From Alphaproteobacteria bacterium (GTDB taxonomy: Bacteria; Pseudomonadota; Alphaproteobacteria; Caulobacterales; Maricaulaceae): 64,000 nucleotides of DNA. Positions 18,007 through 27,615 of the stretch are shown in pieces (within the stretch, counting starts at the first letter, position 1; the number at the start of each line of letters is the position of its first letter). The DNA lies in assembly GCA_024742735.1 (NCBI GenBank), contig JANSXV010000002.1, positions 248,001 to 312,000 on the forward strand, written 5' to 3'. Made by a program: the position numbers and the translations under genes. The notes beneath the pieces are model-generated. The model did not search any database, was not told where the DNA came from, and saw nothing but the letters and a program-made list of their open reading frames with translations.

Positions 18007-18735
18007 TCAGATCGAGCGTTGATTGACCCGCGCGCTCAGCTGCTCGGCGCTTTCCTTGCGTTCCGAGTAGCGGTCCACAAGATAACCGGCCCGGTCGCGG
18101 GTCAGCAGGGTGAATTTCACCAGCTCCTCCATGACGTCCACGACCCGGTCATAGAGGGCGGAGGGCTTCATGCGATCGTCCTCGTCGAACTCCAGAAACG
18201 CCTTGGGGATGGAGGACTGGTTGGGGATGGTGATCATGCGCATCCAGCGGCCCAGCACGCGCAGCTGATTGACGGCGTTGAAGCTCTGGGACCCGCCGCA
18301 GACCTGCATCACCGCCAGCGTCTTGCCTTGCGTGGGCCGCACTGCGCCCAGCGACAGCGGGATCCAGTCGATCTGAGCCTTCATGATCCCGGTCATGGCG
18401 CCGTGGCGCTCCGGGGAACACCAGACCATGCCTTCCGCCCAGGCGGCCAGATCCCTCAGCTCGGCGACCTTGGGGTGGTCCGCGCCGGCTTCGTTGGCCG
18501 GATCGTCGGGCAGGGGCAGGCCGGTGGGATTATACATCCGCGTCTCACAGCCCAGCCGGCGAAGGATACGTGCGGCTTCCTCGGCCGCCAGCCGGCTGAA
18601 GGACCGTTCGCGCAAGGATCCGTACAGCAGGAGGATGCGGGGTGGGTGATCGCTGTGGTGCGGCGACAGCAGCGCTTCTGCGTCGATGGTGCGGAAGCTG
18701 TCTTCGTCGAGGGCGGGGAAGGTGTCTTCGGTCAT
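18007..18735 (-). CDS. arsH: arsenical resistance flavoprotein ArsH
   Basis: A 242-residue NADPH-dependent FMN reductase. The FMN-phosphate loop is [12 protein letters not shown], followed by the flavin-contacting [20 protein letters not shown] segment and [13 protein letters not shown], all typical of ArsH. In characterised bacteria ArsH oxidises trivalent methyl- and aryl-arsenicals and has quinone or azo reductase side activity. It is the last gene of the arsC-acr3-porin-arsH series, 18 bases after the porin gene, which supports the assignment and an arsenic-induced expression. Confidence 0.95.
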   Translation of the reverse strand: MTEDTFPALDEDSFRTIDAEALLSPHHSDHPPRILLLYGSLRERSFSRLAAEEAARILRRLGCETRMYNPTGLPLPDDPANEAGADHPKVAELRDLAAWAEGMVWCSPERHGAMTGIMKAQIDWIPLSLGAVRPTQGKTLAVMQVCGGSQSFNAVNQLRVLGRWMRMITIPNQSSIPKAFLEFDEDDRMKPSALYDRVVDVMEELVKFTLLTRDRAGYLVDRYSERKESAEQLSARVNQRSI

Positions 18736-18753
18736 GGGCTCGCCGTGTGCGGT

Positions 18754-20067
18754 CTAGAATTGCTGGGCGACCTGGATATAGGCGAACAGGGTGCGGTCTG
18801 CATCCGGCCCTCCGGGAACCGTGCGCGCGAACCCGTCCATGAACAGCGCGGAGGCGCCGAGTTCGAACTCCAGACCCTCAGGGCCGGGCCGCCAGCGCAT
18901 GCGCCCGTCCAGCGCATAGCCGAGGAACGAGCCGGATTGGCCCGATGGATCGCGCAGCCGGGCGATGACCCAGCTGTCGGTCTCGCTGGCCAGACTCGGC
19001 GCGGAGACCTTAACCCAGAAATCGGTCCCGGCGCTCGGCCGTCCTGACAGGCGCACGCCCGGCGCCGACAGGTTCGCCGGCGTCAGCGGGCCGTGCAGGC
19101 TGGTGTTGTTCAGATCGGTGCGCCGGCCGCCGAACAGGCGCTCGTACTGGTCGAAAGCGCCGTCATCGGGATCATCATCGCCGCTGGCGTAATAGTATTC
19201 GCCCGACAGCCGCAGCCGCCAGGGCGTGTCGAAGGTGTAGCCGATCTGGGCCAGCGCCATGGCGGCGGCCACGTCCAGGTCCTCGGTGTCCGAAGCGGCG
19301 CTGGTCGCCCGGCGCGAGCCGAACCTCAGGGCGGCCTCGATGTCGAAATCCCACATGCCGACCGACGGGGCGCGAAAGGCGCGCGCGCCCGGCGTCACAT
19401 AGCGCCGGTTCGGCGTCGGATAGGCGCTGGAATCAGTTTCATGCAGGCCGTAGACGAAGCCTTCCCACCAGGTCCCCGAGATCCGGCGCCGGTAATGTCC
19501 GCCCCAGATCAGCCGGTTCCACTGCTCCTGATCAAATACGGCTGCGTTGTCATCCACGCCCGACCGCGAACCGGGCCGCCGGTCGATGGGAACCACCGCG
19601 ATGAGGTGGAGTTCCCCGGTTCCGGACCGCGCCTCGTAGTGCGCCCCGGTATAGGACTTGATGACGTTCGCGTAGCTGACCCGCTCGATCTGGCGCTTTG
19701 ATCCGATGGACACGGTCTGGCGGCCCAGCGTCAACGACGCTGCGCCATCCTCGAAAGGCGAGGGCGCATCGATCCGGGCGTAAGCCTGCAACAGGTTGAA
19801 GGCGTTGACATAGCTGTTCGAAAGCGGCGTGCCGGAATCATCAAGATAGGTCCGGCTGTCCTGCAGCTCCGCGCCCAGCGTCACGGCGCCGAGATCGGCC
19901 CGCCCGTGAAGCAGGGTGCGGAAAGCGAGCAGCTGATCGCTTCCCGAGCGCCCGGCGCGGAACTGGCCGTCCAGCGTCTCGTATCGCGCGCGCACTTCGC
20001 CGGACAGCGTGAAGCGCGAGGCGGGCTCGGCGGTCTGAAGGCTGAGAAGGGCGGCGGCGAGGAGCAT
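18754..20067 (-). CDS. outer-membrane beta-barrel protein (alginate-export/porin type) in the ars operon
   Basis: A 437-residue protein with a short signal peptide (MLLAAALLSLQTAEP) followed by alternating hydrophobic and polar strands ending in an aromatic residue (AYIQVAQQF), the mark of an outer-membrane barrel. Segments such as LGRQTVSIGSKRQIE, RLIWGGHYRRR and GEYYYASGDDDPDD resemble the alginate-export family of 18-stranded porins. It stands between acr3 and arsH, 10 bases after acr3, so it is almost certainly cotranscribed with the arsenic genes. A role in passage of arsenicals or phosphate-like anions across the outer membrane is inference; the family normally moves sugars or organic acids. 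Confidence 0.75.
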   Translation of the reverse strand: MLLAAALLSLQTAEPASRFTLSGEVRARYETLDGQFRAGRSGSDQLLAFRTLLHGRADLGAVTLGAELQDSRTYLDDSGTPLSNSYVNAFNLLQAYARIDAPSPFEDGAASLTLGRQTVSIGSKRQIERVSYANVIKSYTGAHYEARSGTGELHLIAVVPIDRRPGSRSGVDDNAAVFDQEQWNRLIWGGHYRRRISGTWWEGFVYGLHETDSSAYPTPNRRYVTPGARAFRAPSVGMWDFDIEAALRFGSRRATSAASDTEDLDVAAAMALAQIGYTFDTPWRLRLSGEYYYASGDDDPDDGAFDQYERLFGGRRTDLNNTSLHGPLTPANLSAPGVRLSGRPSAGTDFWVKVSAPSLASETDSWVIARLRDPSGQSGSFLGYALDGRMRWRPGPEGLEFELGASALFMDGFARTVPGGPDADRTLFAYIQVAQQF

Positions 20068-20077
20068 GGCGCTCGCC

Positions 20078-21148
20078 CTAACTCTGCGGGAAGAAGCGGC
20101 GGGTGCGGTTGGCCAGGGCCACGAGCGAGAGCATGACCGGCACTTCCACCAGCACGCCGACCACCGTGGCGAGCGCGGCGCCGGAGTTCAGGCCGAACAG
20201 GCTGATCGCCACCGCCACGGCCAGCTCGAAGAAGTTCGAGGTGCCGATCAGCGCGCAGGGCGCGGCGATGGCGAAGGGCGTGCGCCAGGCCCAGGCGGCG
20301 AAGTAGGCGATGAGGAAAATGCCGTAGGACTGCACCAGAAGCGGGACTGCGATCAGGGCGATCACCAAGGGGCGCTCCAGGATCACCTGGCCCTGAAAGC
20401 CGAACAGGATGACCACCGTCGCGATGAGGCCGATCACAGAGACCGGCTTGATGCGGGCGGTGAAGGCCTCGACCCGCGCCGCCGCCGCGCCGCCGGTCAG
20501 GCCCTTCGCGATCCATGTGCGGGTCAGCGCCCCGGCGGCGAGCGGCAGGACCACGTAGAGCCCAACCGAAAGCAGAAGGGTTTCCCACGGTACGGTGATG
20601 TCGGTGACGCCGAGCAGGACCGCGACGATCGGCGCGAAGGCGAACACCATGATCACGTCATTGGCCGCCACCTGGACCAGCGTGTAGTTCGGATCGCCGC
20701 GGGTCAGCTGGGACCAGACGAAGACCATGGCCGTACACGGCGCCGCGCCGAGAATGATCAGGCCGGCGATGTATTGCGCGGCGTCGTCAGGCTGGATGAA
20801 GGGCGCGAAAATCACCTCGAAGAACAGGACGGCGAGGGCCGCCATGGTGAAGGGCTTGATCAGCCAGTTCACGAGAATCGTGATGACAAGGCCCTTGGGC
20901 TGGGATCCGATCCGGCCCAGGCTTCCGAAGTCCACGCTGACCATCATGGGATAGACCATGGCCCAGATCAGCACCGCCACGACCAGATTGACCGAGGCGA
21001 TCTCGAACCGGGCGAGCAGGGCGAACAGGTCCGGCGCCAGCGCGCCCAGCGTCACGCCCGCCGCGATGGCGAGCGCCACCCAGACCGAGAGCCATTTTTC
21101 GAAAAAGCCGATTCCGGCCGGCGCGGGGGCGTCGTGTCCCTCAGTCAT
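20078..21148 (-). CDS. acr3: arsenite efflux transporter, ACR3 family
   Basis: A 356-residue inner-membrane protein with about ten hydrophobic segments. The family-defining cysteine is Cys138 in [13 protein letters not shown] in the fourth membrane segment; other ACR3 hallmarks are [11 protein letters not shown] (around 64-74), VNWLIKPF (93-100) and [13 protein letters not shown]3 permeases expel arsenite driven by the proton gradient and need no ATPase. Such genes are often also labelled arsB. It begins two bases after arsC ends, so translation is probably coupled, consistent with a pathway in which ArsC makes arsenite and Acr3 exports it. Confidence 0.96.
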   Translation of the reverse strand: MTEGHDAPAPAGIGFFEKWLSVWVALAIAAGVTLGALAPDLFALLARFEIASVNLVVAVLIWAMVYPMMVSVDFGSLGRIGSQPKGLVITILVNWLIKPFTMAALAVLFFEVIFAPFIQPDDAAQYIAGLIILGAAPCTAMVFVWSQLTRGDPNYTLVQVAANDVIMVFAFAPIVAVLLGVTDITVPWETLLLSVGLYVVLPLAAGALTRTWIAKGLTGGAAAARVEAFTARIKPVSVIGLIATVVILFGFQGQVILERPLVIALIAVPLLVQSYGIFLIAYFAAWAWRTPFAIAAPCALIGTSNFFELAVAVAISLFGLNSGAALATVVGVLVEVPVMLSLVALANRTRRFFPQS

Positions 21149-21150
21149 GA

Positions 21151-21630
21151 TCAGCCCTCAGCGTGAGCGTTGTTCAGAGCCGCCTGCAGGCGGGCCGGGT
21201 CGTCCAGCCGCCCTTCGGCCAGGACCGCGCGCACACGCCGCTGGAGCGCCGCGAACGTCGCCTCAAAGGCGGCGCGGGCGTCGTCGTCCGGTTCCACCCC
21301 GGCGGGATCGGGAAGCCCCCAATGGGCGCGCACCGGGGCGCCGGGCCAGACCGGGCAGGCTTCGCTGGCCGCTGAATCGCAGACGGTGATGACCGCATCC
21401 ATGACCGGCGCGTCGGGGCCTTCGAATTCGTCCCAGCTCTTGGACCGGAAGCTGGAGGTGTCGAAGCCCTTCGCCGCAAGCAGGGAGAGCGCATGGCGGT
21501 TCACTGCGCCGGCGGGCTTTGAGCCCGCCGACCAGGCGCGAACCCGGCCTTCGCCTTCAAAATTGAACAACGCTTCGGCCAGGATCGAGCGGGCGGAATT
21601 ACCGGTGCACAGGATGAGGATGTTGAGCAT
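21151..21630 (-). CDS. arsC: arsenate reductase, low-molecular-weight phosphatase type
   Basis: A 159-residue protein of the low-molecular-weight protein tyrosine phosphatase fold. The catalytic P-loop is CTGNSAR with Cys8, and the [10 protein letters not shown] segment carries the general-acid region. Thioredoxin-coupled ArsC enzymes of this fold also use a cysteine pair later in the chain; here cysteines occur in [11 protein letters not shown], an arrangement seen in arsenate reductases rather than pure phosphatases. It is the first gene of the leftward arsenic operon, divergent from arsR, and would reduce arsenate to arsenite for Acr3. Confidence 0.93.
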   Translation of the reverse strand: MLNILILCTGNSARSILAEALFNFEGEGRVRAWSAGSKPAGAVNRHALSLLAAKGFDTSSFRSKSWDEFEGPDAPVMDAVITVCDSAASEACPVWPGAPVRAHWGLPDPAGVEPDDDARAAFEATFAALQRRVRAVLAEGRLDDPARLQAALNNAHAEG

Positions 21631-21795
21631 GGGTTCCAGATTCGGGCGTTGCGGATCACCGGCCCAATATTTTAGAAATAAGTGAATTATGCCACTAGGC
21701 GTTTATTAAATTTCTGTGACATTGCATTTCGGCTGGGACAATCGCGACCGCGTTATTATATTGCAATCCACACGCAATTCGATCCGCATACGGTC
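21631..21795. promoter_or_regulatory. divergent ars control region
   Basis: This 165-base gap between arsC and arsR is strikingly AT-rich compared with its flanks. A dyad ATTGC-N9-GCAAT lies at 21760-21778, and a TATATT hexamer at 21757-21762, a possible arsR -10 element with a weak TGGGAC 17 bases upstream, overlaps it. An ArsR operator here is expected; the exact site is inference. Confidence 0.5.
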
Positions 21796-22143
21796 ATGTC
21801 CGACACCAAGCTTGAGTCCTCAGAACTGCGCAAGTTCGCGGCCCTGTCTCATCCGACACGCCTGGTCGTCTTCCGGCGTGTCATGCGCGCGGGACCGCCG
21901 GGCGTTACGGCCGGCGCCCTGGCCGAGGCGGCGGGCGTTTCGCCCAGCAACCTGTCCGCGCACCTGTCCATCCTCACGGACGCAGGCCTGATTTCGGTCC
22001 GGGCGGAGGGCCGCAAGCGCATCTTCGCGCCCGCGCTGGACGGCGTCGCGGGGCTGGTGAGCTTCCTCGTGGATGATTGCTGCGACGGACACCCGGAAGT
22101 GTGTGCAGCCCTGCCCTCATCAGACGGGCGCGCGACCGGCTAG
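21796..22143 (+). CDS. arsR: ArsR-type arsenic-responsive repressor
   Basis: A 115-residue winged-helix repressor. The DNA-reading helix lies in AEAAGVSPSNLSAHLSILTDAGL (residues 44-66), preceded by the family opening FAALSHPTRLVVFRR. Near the C terminus Cys95, Cys96 and Cys103 (CCDGHPEVC) form a likely As(III) site, an arrangement resembling the C-terminal site of the Acidithiobacillus-type ArsR rather than the CVC site in the DNA-binding helix of plasmid ArsR. The start was placed at MSDTKLE; 38 more upstream codons are open but are AT-rich promoter sequence. It is divergent from arsC and presumably represses both directions. Confidence 0.92.
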   Translation: MSDTKLESSELRKFAALSHPTRLVVFRRVMRAGPPGVTAGALAEAAGVSPSNLSAHLSILTDAGLISVRAEGRKRIFAPALDGVAGLVSFLVDDCCDGHPEVCAALPSSDGRATG

Positions 22144-22194
22144 GCTGTCGACAAAGGCTTGCAAGCACAGCCGGGTTCGGCGTTTTCTGCATTG

Positions 22195-23037
22195 ATGACC
22201 GACGCGCCGACCGATCCATCTTCCGCGCACATCGTGGACCAGCTCATCGAGGAGCGGGCCGTCAAGCTGCGCGCCGGGCCCTTGTGGTCTCTTGTGCGCG
22301 CGATCTTCTATCCCCTGCTGGGTTATGGCCGGGCGGTCGAGGTCGCCGACCAGCTCGCCGGCCGGCCCGGCCCGGGCGCCATGGACTGGTCGGAGGCGTT
22401 CCTGTCCATGCCGGTCAACGTCCAGGGCCTCGCCCATGTGCCTCAGACCGGGCCATGCGTGATCACCGCGAACCATCCCGGCGGGATCGCGGACGGGATC
22501 GCCCTGTGGTCGGCCCTGAAGGCGCGGCGCCCCGACATGGTCTTCTTCGCCAACCGCGACGCGATCCGGGTCTGCGCCGGGCTCTCTGATCTTGTGATCC
22601 CGGTGGAATGGCGCGCCGGCGCGCGCTCGCGGGACAAGACGCGCGAGACCCTGCGCCAGTCGGTGGAGGCGTTCCGGGCCGGGCGCTGCGTCGTGATCTT
22701 TCCCGCCGGGCGCATGGCGCGCTGGGACTGGCGGGCGTTCCGCCTGGTGGAGCAGGACTGGGCGCCGACGGCCGTTTCCCTGGCGCGCAAGTTCGCCGCC
22801 CCGGTGATCCCGCTGGGCATGAAGCAGCGCATGAGCGTGATGTTCTATGCCCTGGGCCAGATTCATGAAGAGCTCAAGCATATGACCGTGTTCCACGAGC
22901 TGCTGGCCAAGCGCGGCGCGCGCTACCGGCTGACCTTCGCTCCGCCCGTGGCGCCGGAGGATCTGCCCGGCGATGACGCGGCGGCGAGCGAAGCGTTGCG
23001 CGCCATGACCGAGACGCTGGCCCGGGACGCCCGATGA
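22195..23037 (+). CDS. PlsC-like acyltransferase, first of a tandem pair
   Basis: A 280-residue protein of the glycerolipid acyltransferase type. The block I motif is NHPGGIADG, in which His and Asp would form the catalytic dyad (H-x5-D rather than the usual H-x4-D, as in lyso-ornithine-lipid acyltransferase relatives). Block II/III-like segments are VFFANRDAIRVC, VIPVEWR and VVIFPAGRMARW. These enzymes move acyl chains to phospholipid or aminolipid acceptors at the inner membrane; the acceptor is not predictable. The stop overlaps the start of the next gene, a paralogue. The start follows family length; no strong ribosome site is visible. Confidence 0.78.
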   Translation: MTDAPTDPSSAHIVDQLIEERAVKLRAGPLWSLVRAIFYPLLGYGRAVEVADQLAGRPGPGAMDWSEAFLSMPVNVQGLAHVPQTGPCVITANHPGGIADGIALWSALKARRPDMVFFANRDAIRVCAGLSDLVIPVEWRAGARSRDKTRETLRQSVEAFRAGRCVVIFPAGRMARWDWRAFRLVEQDWAPTAVSLARKFAAPVIPLGMKQRMSVMFYALGQIHEELKHMTVFHELLAKRGARYRLTFAPPVAPEDLPGDDAAASEALRAMTETLARDAR

Positions 23038-23891
23038 GCCTGTCCGTTCTGGAAGACCCGGTCCGCGCTGATGACGCTCGCGCCCTGGTGGACGCCATGA
23101 TCGAGGAGCGTGCGCCGACGCTGAGCCGTAACGCCTGGCTCTGGCCGATCCTGCGCCGCACGGTTCTGCCCTTGCTGGGCTATCGCGAGGCGGTCCGGCT
23201 TGTTGAGGCGGTGCGCGACCTCGACGCTGACGGCTGCTTTGAGTGGGGCGACCGCTTCCTCGACCTTACGGTCGCCGCCGACGGTCTTGAGCGCGTGCCG
23301 CAAAGCGGGCCGGCCCTGATCATCGCCAACCATCCCGGCGGCATTCCCGACGGCAACGCCCTTTACAAGGCGATCAAGCCGATCCGGGACGATCTTGTCT
23401 TCTTCGCCAACCGCGACGCCCTGCGCATCTGTCCCGGCCTTGAGGACCGGATCATTCCGGTGGAATGGCGCAAGCATGCGCTGTCCCGTCAGCGTGCGCG
23501 CGAAACCCTGAAAAGCGCCATGGAGGCGTTCAACGCCGGGCGCTGCGTCGCAATCTTCCCGGCCGGCCGCATGGCGGACTGGAGCTGGAAAGAGCGGCGC
23601 ATCATGGAGCCGGACTGGTCCCCGGCCGGCGTCTCCATCGCCCGGCGTTTCAACGCGCCCATCGTGCCCATGGGCGTCACGCAAGCCATGCCGCTGGCCT
23701 ATTACATACTCGCCCATATCCACGAGGAGCTGCGCGACATCACGCTCTTCCATGGGCTGTTGAACCAGCGCGGCAAGCATTACCGGCTCAGCTTCGGCGA
23801 GCCGGTGCAGGCGCGGGATTTGCCCGGCAGCGAGGCCGAAGCGACGCTGGCGCTGAAGGAGCGGTGTGAGAAGCTCGCGTGGGGCGATTAG
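23034..23891 (+). CDS. PlsC-like acyltransferase, second of a tandem pair
   Basis: A 285-residue paralogue of the preceding protein with the same layout: ANHPGGIPDG (block I, His and Asp), VFFANRDALRIC, IIPVEWRKHALSR, and AIFPAGRMADW. The two align from DAMIEERAPTLSRN to the LPG-S/D-E-A tail, so they arose by duplication. The ATG overlaps the previous stop (ATGA), which points to translational coupling and perhaps a heteromeric or sequential function such as two acylations of one lipid. It ends convergently to sdhB. Confidence 0.78.
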   Translation: MSLSVLEDPVRADDARALVDAMIEERAPTLSRNAWLWPILRRTVLPLLGYREAVRLVEAVRDLDADGCFEWGDRFLDLTVAADGLERVPQSGPALIIANHPGGIPDGNALYKAIKPIRDDLVFFANRDALRICPGLEDRIIPVEWRKHALSRQRARETLKSAMEAFNAGRCVAIFPAGRMADWSWKERRIMEPDWSPAGVSIARRFNAPIVPMGVTQAMPLAYYILAHIHEELRDITLFHGLLNQRGKHYRLSFGEPVQARDLPGSEAEATLALKERCEKLAWGD

Positions 23892-24006
23892 GCGCTGCGG
23901 ACCATCTCAGTGTCATGGCGCGGGCAAGCTGGGGGATGACACCGGATGGTAAAGCGCCCCAGCCATAAGGCCGGGACACTTGAGAAATGGACAGACGCCT
24001 TCACCC

Positions 24007-24792
24007 CTAGGCCTGACGCTCGACCATCAATTCCTTGATCTTGCCGATGGCTTTGGCCGGGTTCAGGCCCTTCGGGCAGACCTGGGCGCAGTTCATGATG
24101 GTGTGGCAGCGATAGAGCTTGAAGGGATCCTCCAGCTCATCCAGGCGCTCGCCCGTGGCTTCGTCGCGGCTGTCGGCGATCCAGCGATAGGCCTGCAGCA
24201 GGGCGGCGGGGCCCAGATACTTGTCGGAATTCCACCAGTAGGACGGGCAGGCCGTGGAGCAGGAGGCGCACAGGATGCACTCATACAGCCCGTCCAGCTC
24301 CTCGCGGTCTTCCGGGCTCTGCTTCCACTCCTTCTCCGGCGTGGGAGAGGTGGTCTGCAGGAAGGGCTTGATGCTGGCCAGCTGGGCGTAGAACTGGGTC
24401 AGGTCCGGGATGAGGTCCTTGACCACCGGCTGGTGGGGCAGCGGGCTGATCGTGATCGCGCCCTTGAATTCGTCGATGCCCTTGGTGCAGGCGATGGTGT
24501 TGCGCCCGCCGATATTCATGGAGCACGACCCGCAAATGCCTTCCCGGCAGGAGCGGCGGAAAGCCAGCGTGGTGTCGATCTCGTTCTTGATGAAGAACAG
24601 CGCGTCCAGAACCATGGGCCCGCAACGGTCCATGTCGACGTAATACGTATCCCAGCGCGGGTTCTCGCCGCTGTCGGGATCATAACGGTAGACCTTGAAC
24701 TCGCGCAGATTCTTGGCGTCCGCGCCCTCAGGCTTCGGCCAGACCTTGCCTTTTTGAACCTGAGAGCCTTTCGGCAGCGTCAGTGCGACCAT
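24007..24792 (-). CDS. sdhB: succinate dehydrogenase iron-sulfur subunit
   Basis: A 261-residue protein of complex II, carrying electrons from FAD to ubiquinone. The N-terminal ferredoxin half has the [2Fe-2S] motif [15 protein letters not shown] with the last cysteine supplied by the [12 protein letters not shown] region. The C-terminal half has [12 protein letters not shown] for the [4Fe-4S] cluster and [17 protein letters not shown] for the [3Fe-4S] cluster. It is the last gene of sdhCDAB, 29 bases after sdhA. Length and motif spacing match alphaproteobacterial and mitochondrial SdhB. Confidence 0.98.
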   Translation of the reverse strand: MVALTLPKGSQVQKGKVWPKPEGADAKNLREFKVYRYDPDSGENPRWDTYYVDMDRCGPMVLDALFFIKNEIDTTLAFRRSCREGICGSCSMNIGGRNTIACTKGIDEFKGAITISPLPHQPVVKDLIPDLTQFYAQLASIKPFLQTTSPTPEKEWKQSPEDREELDGLYECILCASCSTACPSYWWNSDKYLGPAALLQAYRWIADSRDEATGERLDELEDPFKLYRCHTIMNCAQVCPKGLNPAKAIGKIKELMVERQA

Positions 24793-24821
24793 GTTCGTTC
24801 TCTAACTTCTCGCTGCGTTGA

Positions 24822-26606
24822 TCAGTAAACCCGCGCCTTGGGCTCGATATACCCGATATCGTTCGACAGGGTGTATTCGTGCACCGGGCGGTCATCGAGC
24901 TTGACCTTGCCGTCTTCGAACCAGGCCAGCGTGTGCTTCATCCAGTTCTTGTCGTCGCGGTCGGGGTAGTCTTCGCGGGCGTGGGCGCCGCGGCTTTCGG
25001 GGCGCGCGGCGGCCGATCCCACCGTCACCGCGGCCTGGGCGATGAGATTGTCGAACTCGATCGCTTCAACGAGGTCGGTGTTCCAGATCATGGAGCGGTC
25101 ATTGACCTGGATGTCGCTGGCGTCGCCATAGACCTTGGCGATGCGCTCCACGCCCTCGTCCAGGATCTCCTGGGTGCGGAACACCGCGCAGTTCTCCTGC
25201 ATGGCCCGCTGCATGGCCAGGCGCAGCTTCGCCGTGGTCGTGCCGCCGGAGGCATGGCGCAGACGGTCCAGACGCTCGAGGGCGTTGTCGCCGGCGGTTT
25301 TCGGCAGTTCAGGCTGGTTCGCCCCGGCTTCGGTGGTCTCCGCCGCGCGCAGGCCCGCAGCCCGGCCGAACACCACAAGGTCGATCAGGGAGTTCGAGCC
25401 GAGGCGGTTGGCGCCGTGGACCGACACGCAGGCCGCCTCGCCCACCGCCATCAGGCCGGGCACGACCGTGTCGGCGTCGCCGCCCACCTTGGTCAGCACC
25501 TCGCCGTGATAATTCGTCGGGATGCCACCCATATTGTAGTGGACGGTCGGGATCACCGGGATCGGTTCCTTGGTGACGTCGACGCCGGCGAAGATTTTCG
25601 CGCTTTCCGAAATCCCCGGCAGGCGCTCGGCCAGCACGGCCGGGTCCAGGTGATCGAGGTGCAGATGGATGTGGTCGCCGTTCGGACCCACGCCCCGGCC
25701 TTCACGGATCTCCATGGTCATGGAGCGCGAGACCACGTCGCGGCTCGCCAGATCCTTGGCGTTGGGGGCGTAGCGCTCCATGAAGCGCTCGCCCTCGGAA
25801 TTGGTCAGATAGCCGCCCTCGCCGCGCGCGCCTTCCGTGATCAGGCAGCCTGCGCCGTAAATGCCGGTGGGGTGGAACTGGACGAACTCCATGTCCTGCA
25901 GCGGCAGGCCGGCGCGCAGCACCATGGCGTTGCCGTCACCGGTGCAGGTGTGGGCCGAGGTGGCGGAGAAATAGGCCCGGCCGTAACCGCCCGTGGCCAG
26001 AATGACCTTCTGGGCGCGGAAGCGGTGCAGCGTGCCGTCATCGAGCTTCCAGGCCGTCACGCCCCGGCAGACCCCGTCCTCGTCCATGATCAGGTCCAGG
26101 GCGAAATACTCGATGAAGAACTCCGTCGCGTTCTTCAGGGACTGGCCGTAGAGCGTGTGCAGGATGGCGTGACCGGTGCGGTCGGCCGCCGCGCAGGTGC
26201 GCTGGACCGGCCCTTCGCCGAAATTGCGGGTCATGCCGCCGAAGGCGCGCTGATAGATCTTGCCGTCCTCGGTGCGCGAGAAGGGCACGCCCCAGTGCTC
26301 CAGCTCATAGACCGCCTGCGGCGCTTCGCGGCACAGATATTCGATGGCGTCCTGATCACCCAGCCAGTCCGACCCCTTCACGGTGTCGTACATGTGCCAG
26401 CGCCAGTCATCCTCGCCCATATTGCCCAGCGAAGCCGAGATGCCGCCCTGCGCCGCCACGGTGTGGGAGCGGGTGGGGAAGACCTTGGAGATGCAGGCGG
26501 TGCGAAGGCCGGCTTGCGCCGCGCCCAGCGCCGCGCGCAGGCCGGAGCCGCCGGCGCCGACAACCACCACATCAAACGTATGGTCGATCCACTCGTATGA
26601 AGCCAT
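24822..26606 (-). CDS. sdhA: succinate dehydrogenase flavoprotein subunit
   Basis: A 594-residue catalytic subunit that oxidises succinate to fumarate. The FAD-binding [10 protein letters not shown] is at residues 17-26, and the histidine that covalently binds FAD is His48 in [13 protein letters not shown]. The active-site region shows [32 protein letters not shown] and [13 protein letters not shown]. Length is standard. It lies between sdhD and sdhB in a single leftward transcript. Confidence 0.99.
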   Translation of the reverse strand: MASYEWIDHTFDVVVVGAGGSGLRAALGAAQAGLRTACISKVFPTRSHTVAAQGGISASLGNMGEDDWRWHMYDTVKGSDWLGDQDAIEYLCREAPQAVYELEHWGVPFSRTEDGKIYQRAFGGMTRNFGEGPVQRTCAAADRTGHAILHTLYGQSLKNATEFFIEYFALDLIMDEDGVCRGVTAWKLDDGTLHRFRAQKVILATGGYGRAYFSATSAHTCTGDGNAMVLRAGLPLQDMEFVQFHPTGIYGAGCLITEGARGEGGYLTNSEGERFMERYAPNAKDLASRDVVSRSMTMEIREGRGVGPNGDHIHLHLDHLDPAVLAERLPGISESAKIFAGVDVTKEPIPVIPTVHYNMGGIPTNYHGEVLTKVGGDADTVVPGLMAVGEAACVSVHGANRLGSNSLIDLVVFGRAAGLRAAETTEAGANQPELPKTAGDNALERLDRLRHASGGTTTAKLRLAMQRAMQENCAVFRTQEILDEGVERIAKVYGDASDIQVNDRSMIWNTDLVEAIEFDNLIAQAAVTVGSAAARPESRGAHAREDYPDRDDKNWMKHTLAWFEDGKVKLDDRPVHEYTLSNDIGYIEPKARVY

Positions 26607-26621
26607 GTCTGCCTGACCCTC

Positions 26622-27011
26622 CTAGGCGGCCGCGCGTGCGGCGATCGAAATGACGGCGTAGAGCGCCGCGATCCACAGCCCGGCTGCGACCAGCGTGTTC
26701 GCGATCAGCAGCACGTGCTTGGTCATCGGCTTATGGATGTAGTCCTCCACGACGACCTGTAGACCCAGACGCATGTGATAAAACGCCGCGCTCAAGGTCA
26801 GCAGCATCACCAGAGCGCCCAGCGGCGAGCCGATCCAGGCCCGCGCGGCCTCATAACCGCCGCTTGGAAGAGCGACGACCGACCACAGGAAGATCGGGAT
26901 CAGGATCAGCAGCGCGATGGCGCTGACGCGCTGGGCGATGAAGTGGCCGACGCCGGACTTGGCGGCGCCCAGACCCCGGGCGCGGGCGAGGGGTGTGCGG
27001 AAATCGCTCAT
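26622..27011 (-). CDS. sdhD: succinate dehydrogenase membrane anchor subunit
   Basis: A 129-residue hydrophobic protein with three membrane helices. The opening RTPLARARGLGAAKSGVGHF and the AFYHMRLGLQVVVEDYIH stretch (with the heme/quinone-site histidine and tyrosine) are typical of alphaproteobacterial SdhD. It anchors SdhAB to the inner membrane with SdhC. Its ATG overlaps the sdhC stop (TGATG). Confidence 0.95.
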   Translation of the reverse strand: MSDFRTPLARARGLGAAKSGVGHFIAQRVSAIALLILIPIFLWSVVALPSGGYEAARAWIGSPLGALVMLLTLSAAFYHMRLGLQVVVEDYIHKPMTKHVLLIANTLVAAGLWIAALYAVISIAARAAA

Positions 27012-27421
27012 CAGATCAGCCCTCCGGCGAACACCCAGATCCCCGCGGTGACGAGGATCGAGGCGGCGAAAATGATCATGGAGCGCGTGTTTGATCCGGC
27101 CGGATCAAACCCCGCGCCGGCGTCCCAGGCCAGGTGCCGCAGCCCGTTGAGCAGATGGTAGGTCAGCGACAGGGTGAAGGCGATCAGCGCCAGGGTGACC
27201 AGAATGCCCACGGGTCCGGTGCGCAGGCCTTCCCAGACCGCGTAGGCTTCAGGTCCGGACGCCACCAGCAGCAGCCAGACGGTCGCCAGCATCGCCCCGA
27301 TGGCGTTCACGACGCCGCTCGCGCGGTGCAGGATCGAGGACAGCATGGTGGCGTGGAACTTCCACACCTGAAGGTGCGGCGAAAGCGGCCGGGCCGCGTT
27401 CGACTTGCTGGATGAGGCCAT
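27011..27421 (-). CDS. sdhC: succinate dehydrogenase cytochrome b556 subunit
   Basis: A 136-residue three-helix membrane protein. The signature RPLSPHLQVWKFHATMLSSI begins near residue 12, SILHRASG carries quinone-site residues, and the heme-ligand histidine lies in HLLNGLRHLAWD. It is the first gene of sdhCDAB. A Fur-like palindrome is centred about 126 bases upstream of the start, and the region between holds the promoter; iron control of complex II would be consistent with other alphaproteobacteria. Confidence 0.96.
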   Translation of the reverse strand: MASSSKSNAARPLSPHLQVWKFHATMLSSILHRASGVVNAIGAMLATVWLLLVASGPEAYAVWEGLRTGPVGILVTLALIAFTLSLTYHLLNGLRHLAWDAGAGFDPAGSNTRSMIIFAASILVTAGIWVFAGGLI

Positions 27422-27539
27422 GATCTCGTCTTCCGGTCGAAAAGCGTTCCATCCGGCGATCAGCGCCGGGTTGCGGCGGACAATAATCCGGGTCCGCTCA
27501 AGGTCAACGCAGACGAACGGCGCACAGCGCCCTCTATTT

Positions 27540-27554
27540 GCAAATGATTTGCAT
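27540..27554. promoter_or_regulatory. Fur-box-like 7-1-7 palindrome before sdhC
   Basis: TGCAAATGATTTGCA is a perfect 7-1-7 palindrome sharing the TG-x2-AAT-N-ATT-x2-CA frame of a Fur box. It lies between divergent sdhC and an SDR gene, 118 bases from the former start and 61 from the latter. A fur gene is present at 49348. Binding is inferred. Confidence 0.5.
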
Positions 27555-27615
27555 TTGACCGGGTTTGGCGGGCGGGCCCATGCTGCTGAAGCGTCATTCA
27601 GGGGAGGATGAACTC

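Noticed and set aside
24879-26600. 573-codon plus-strand frame across sdhA
   Set aside because: Antisense of sdhA, which has every expected motif.
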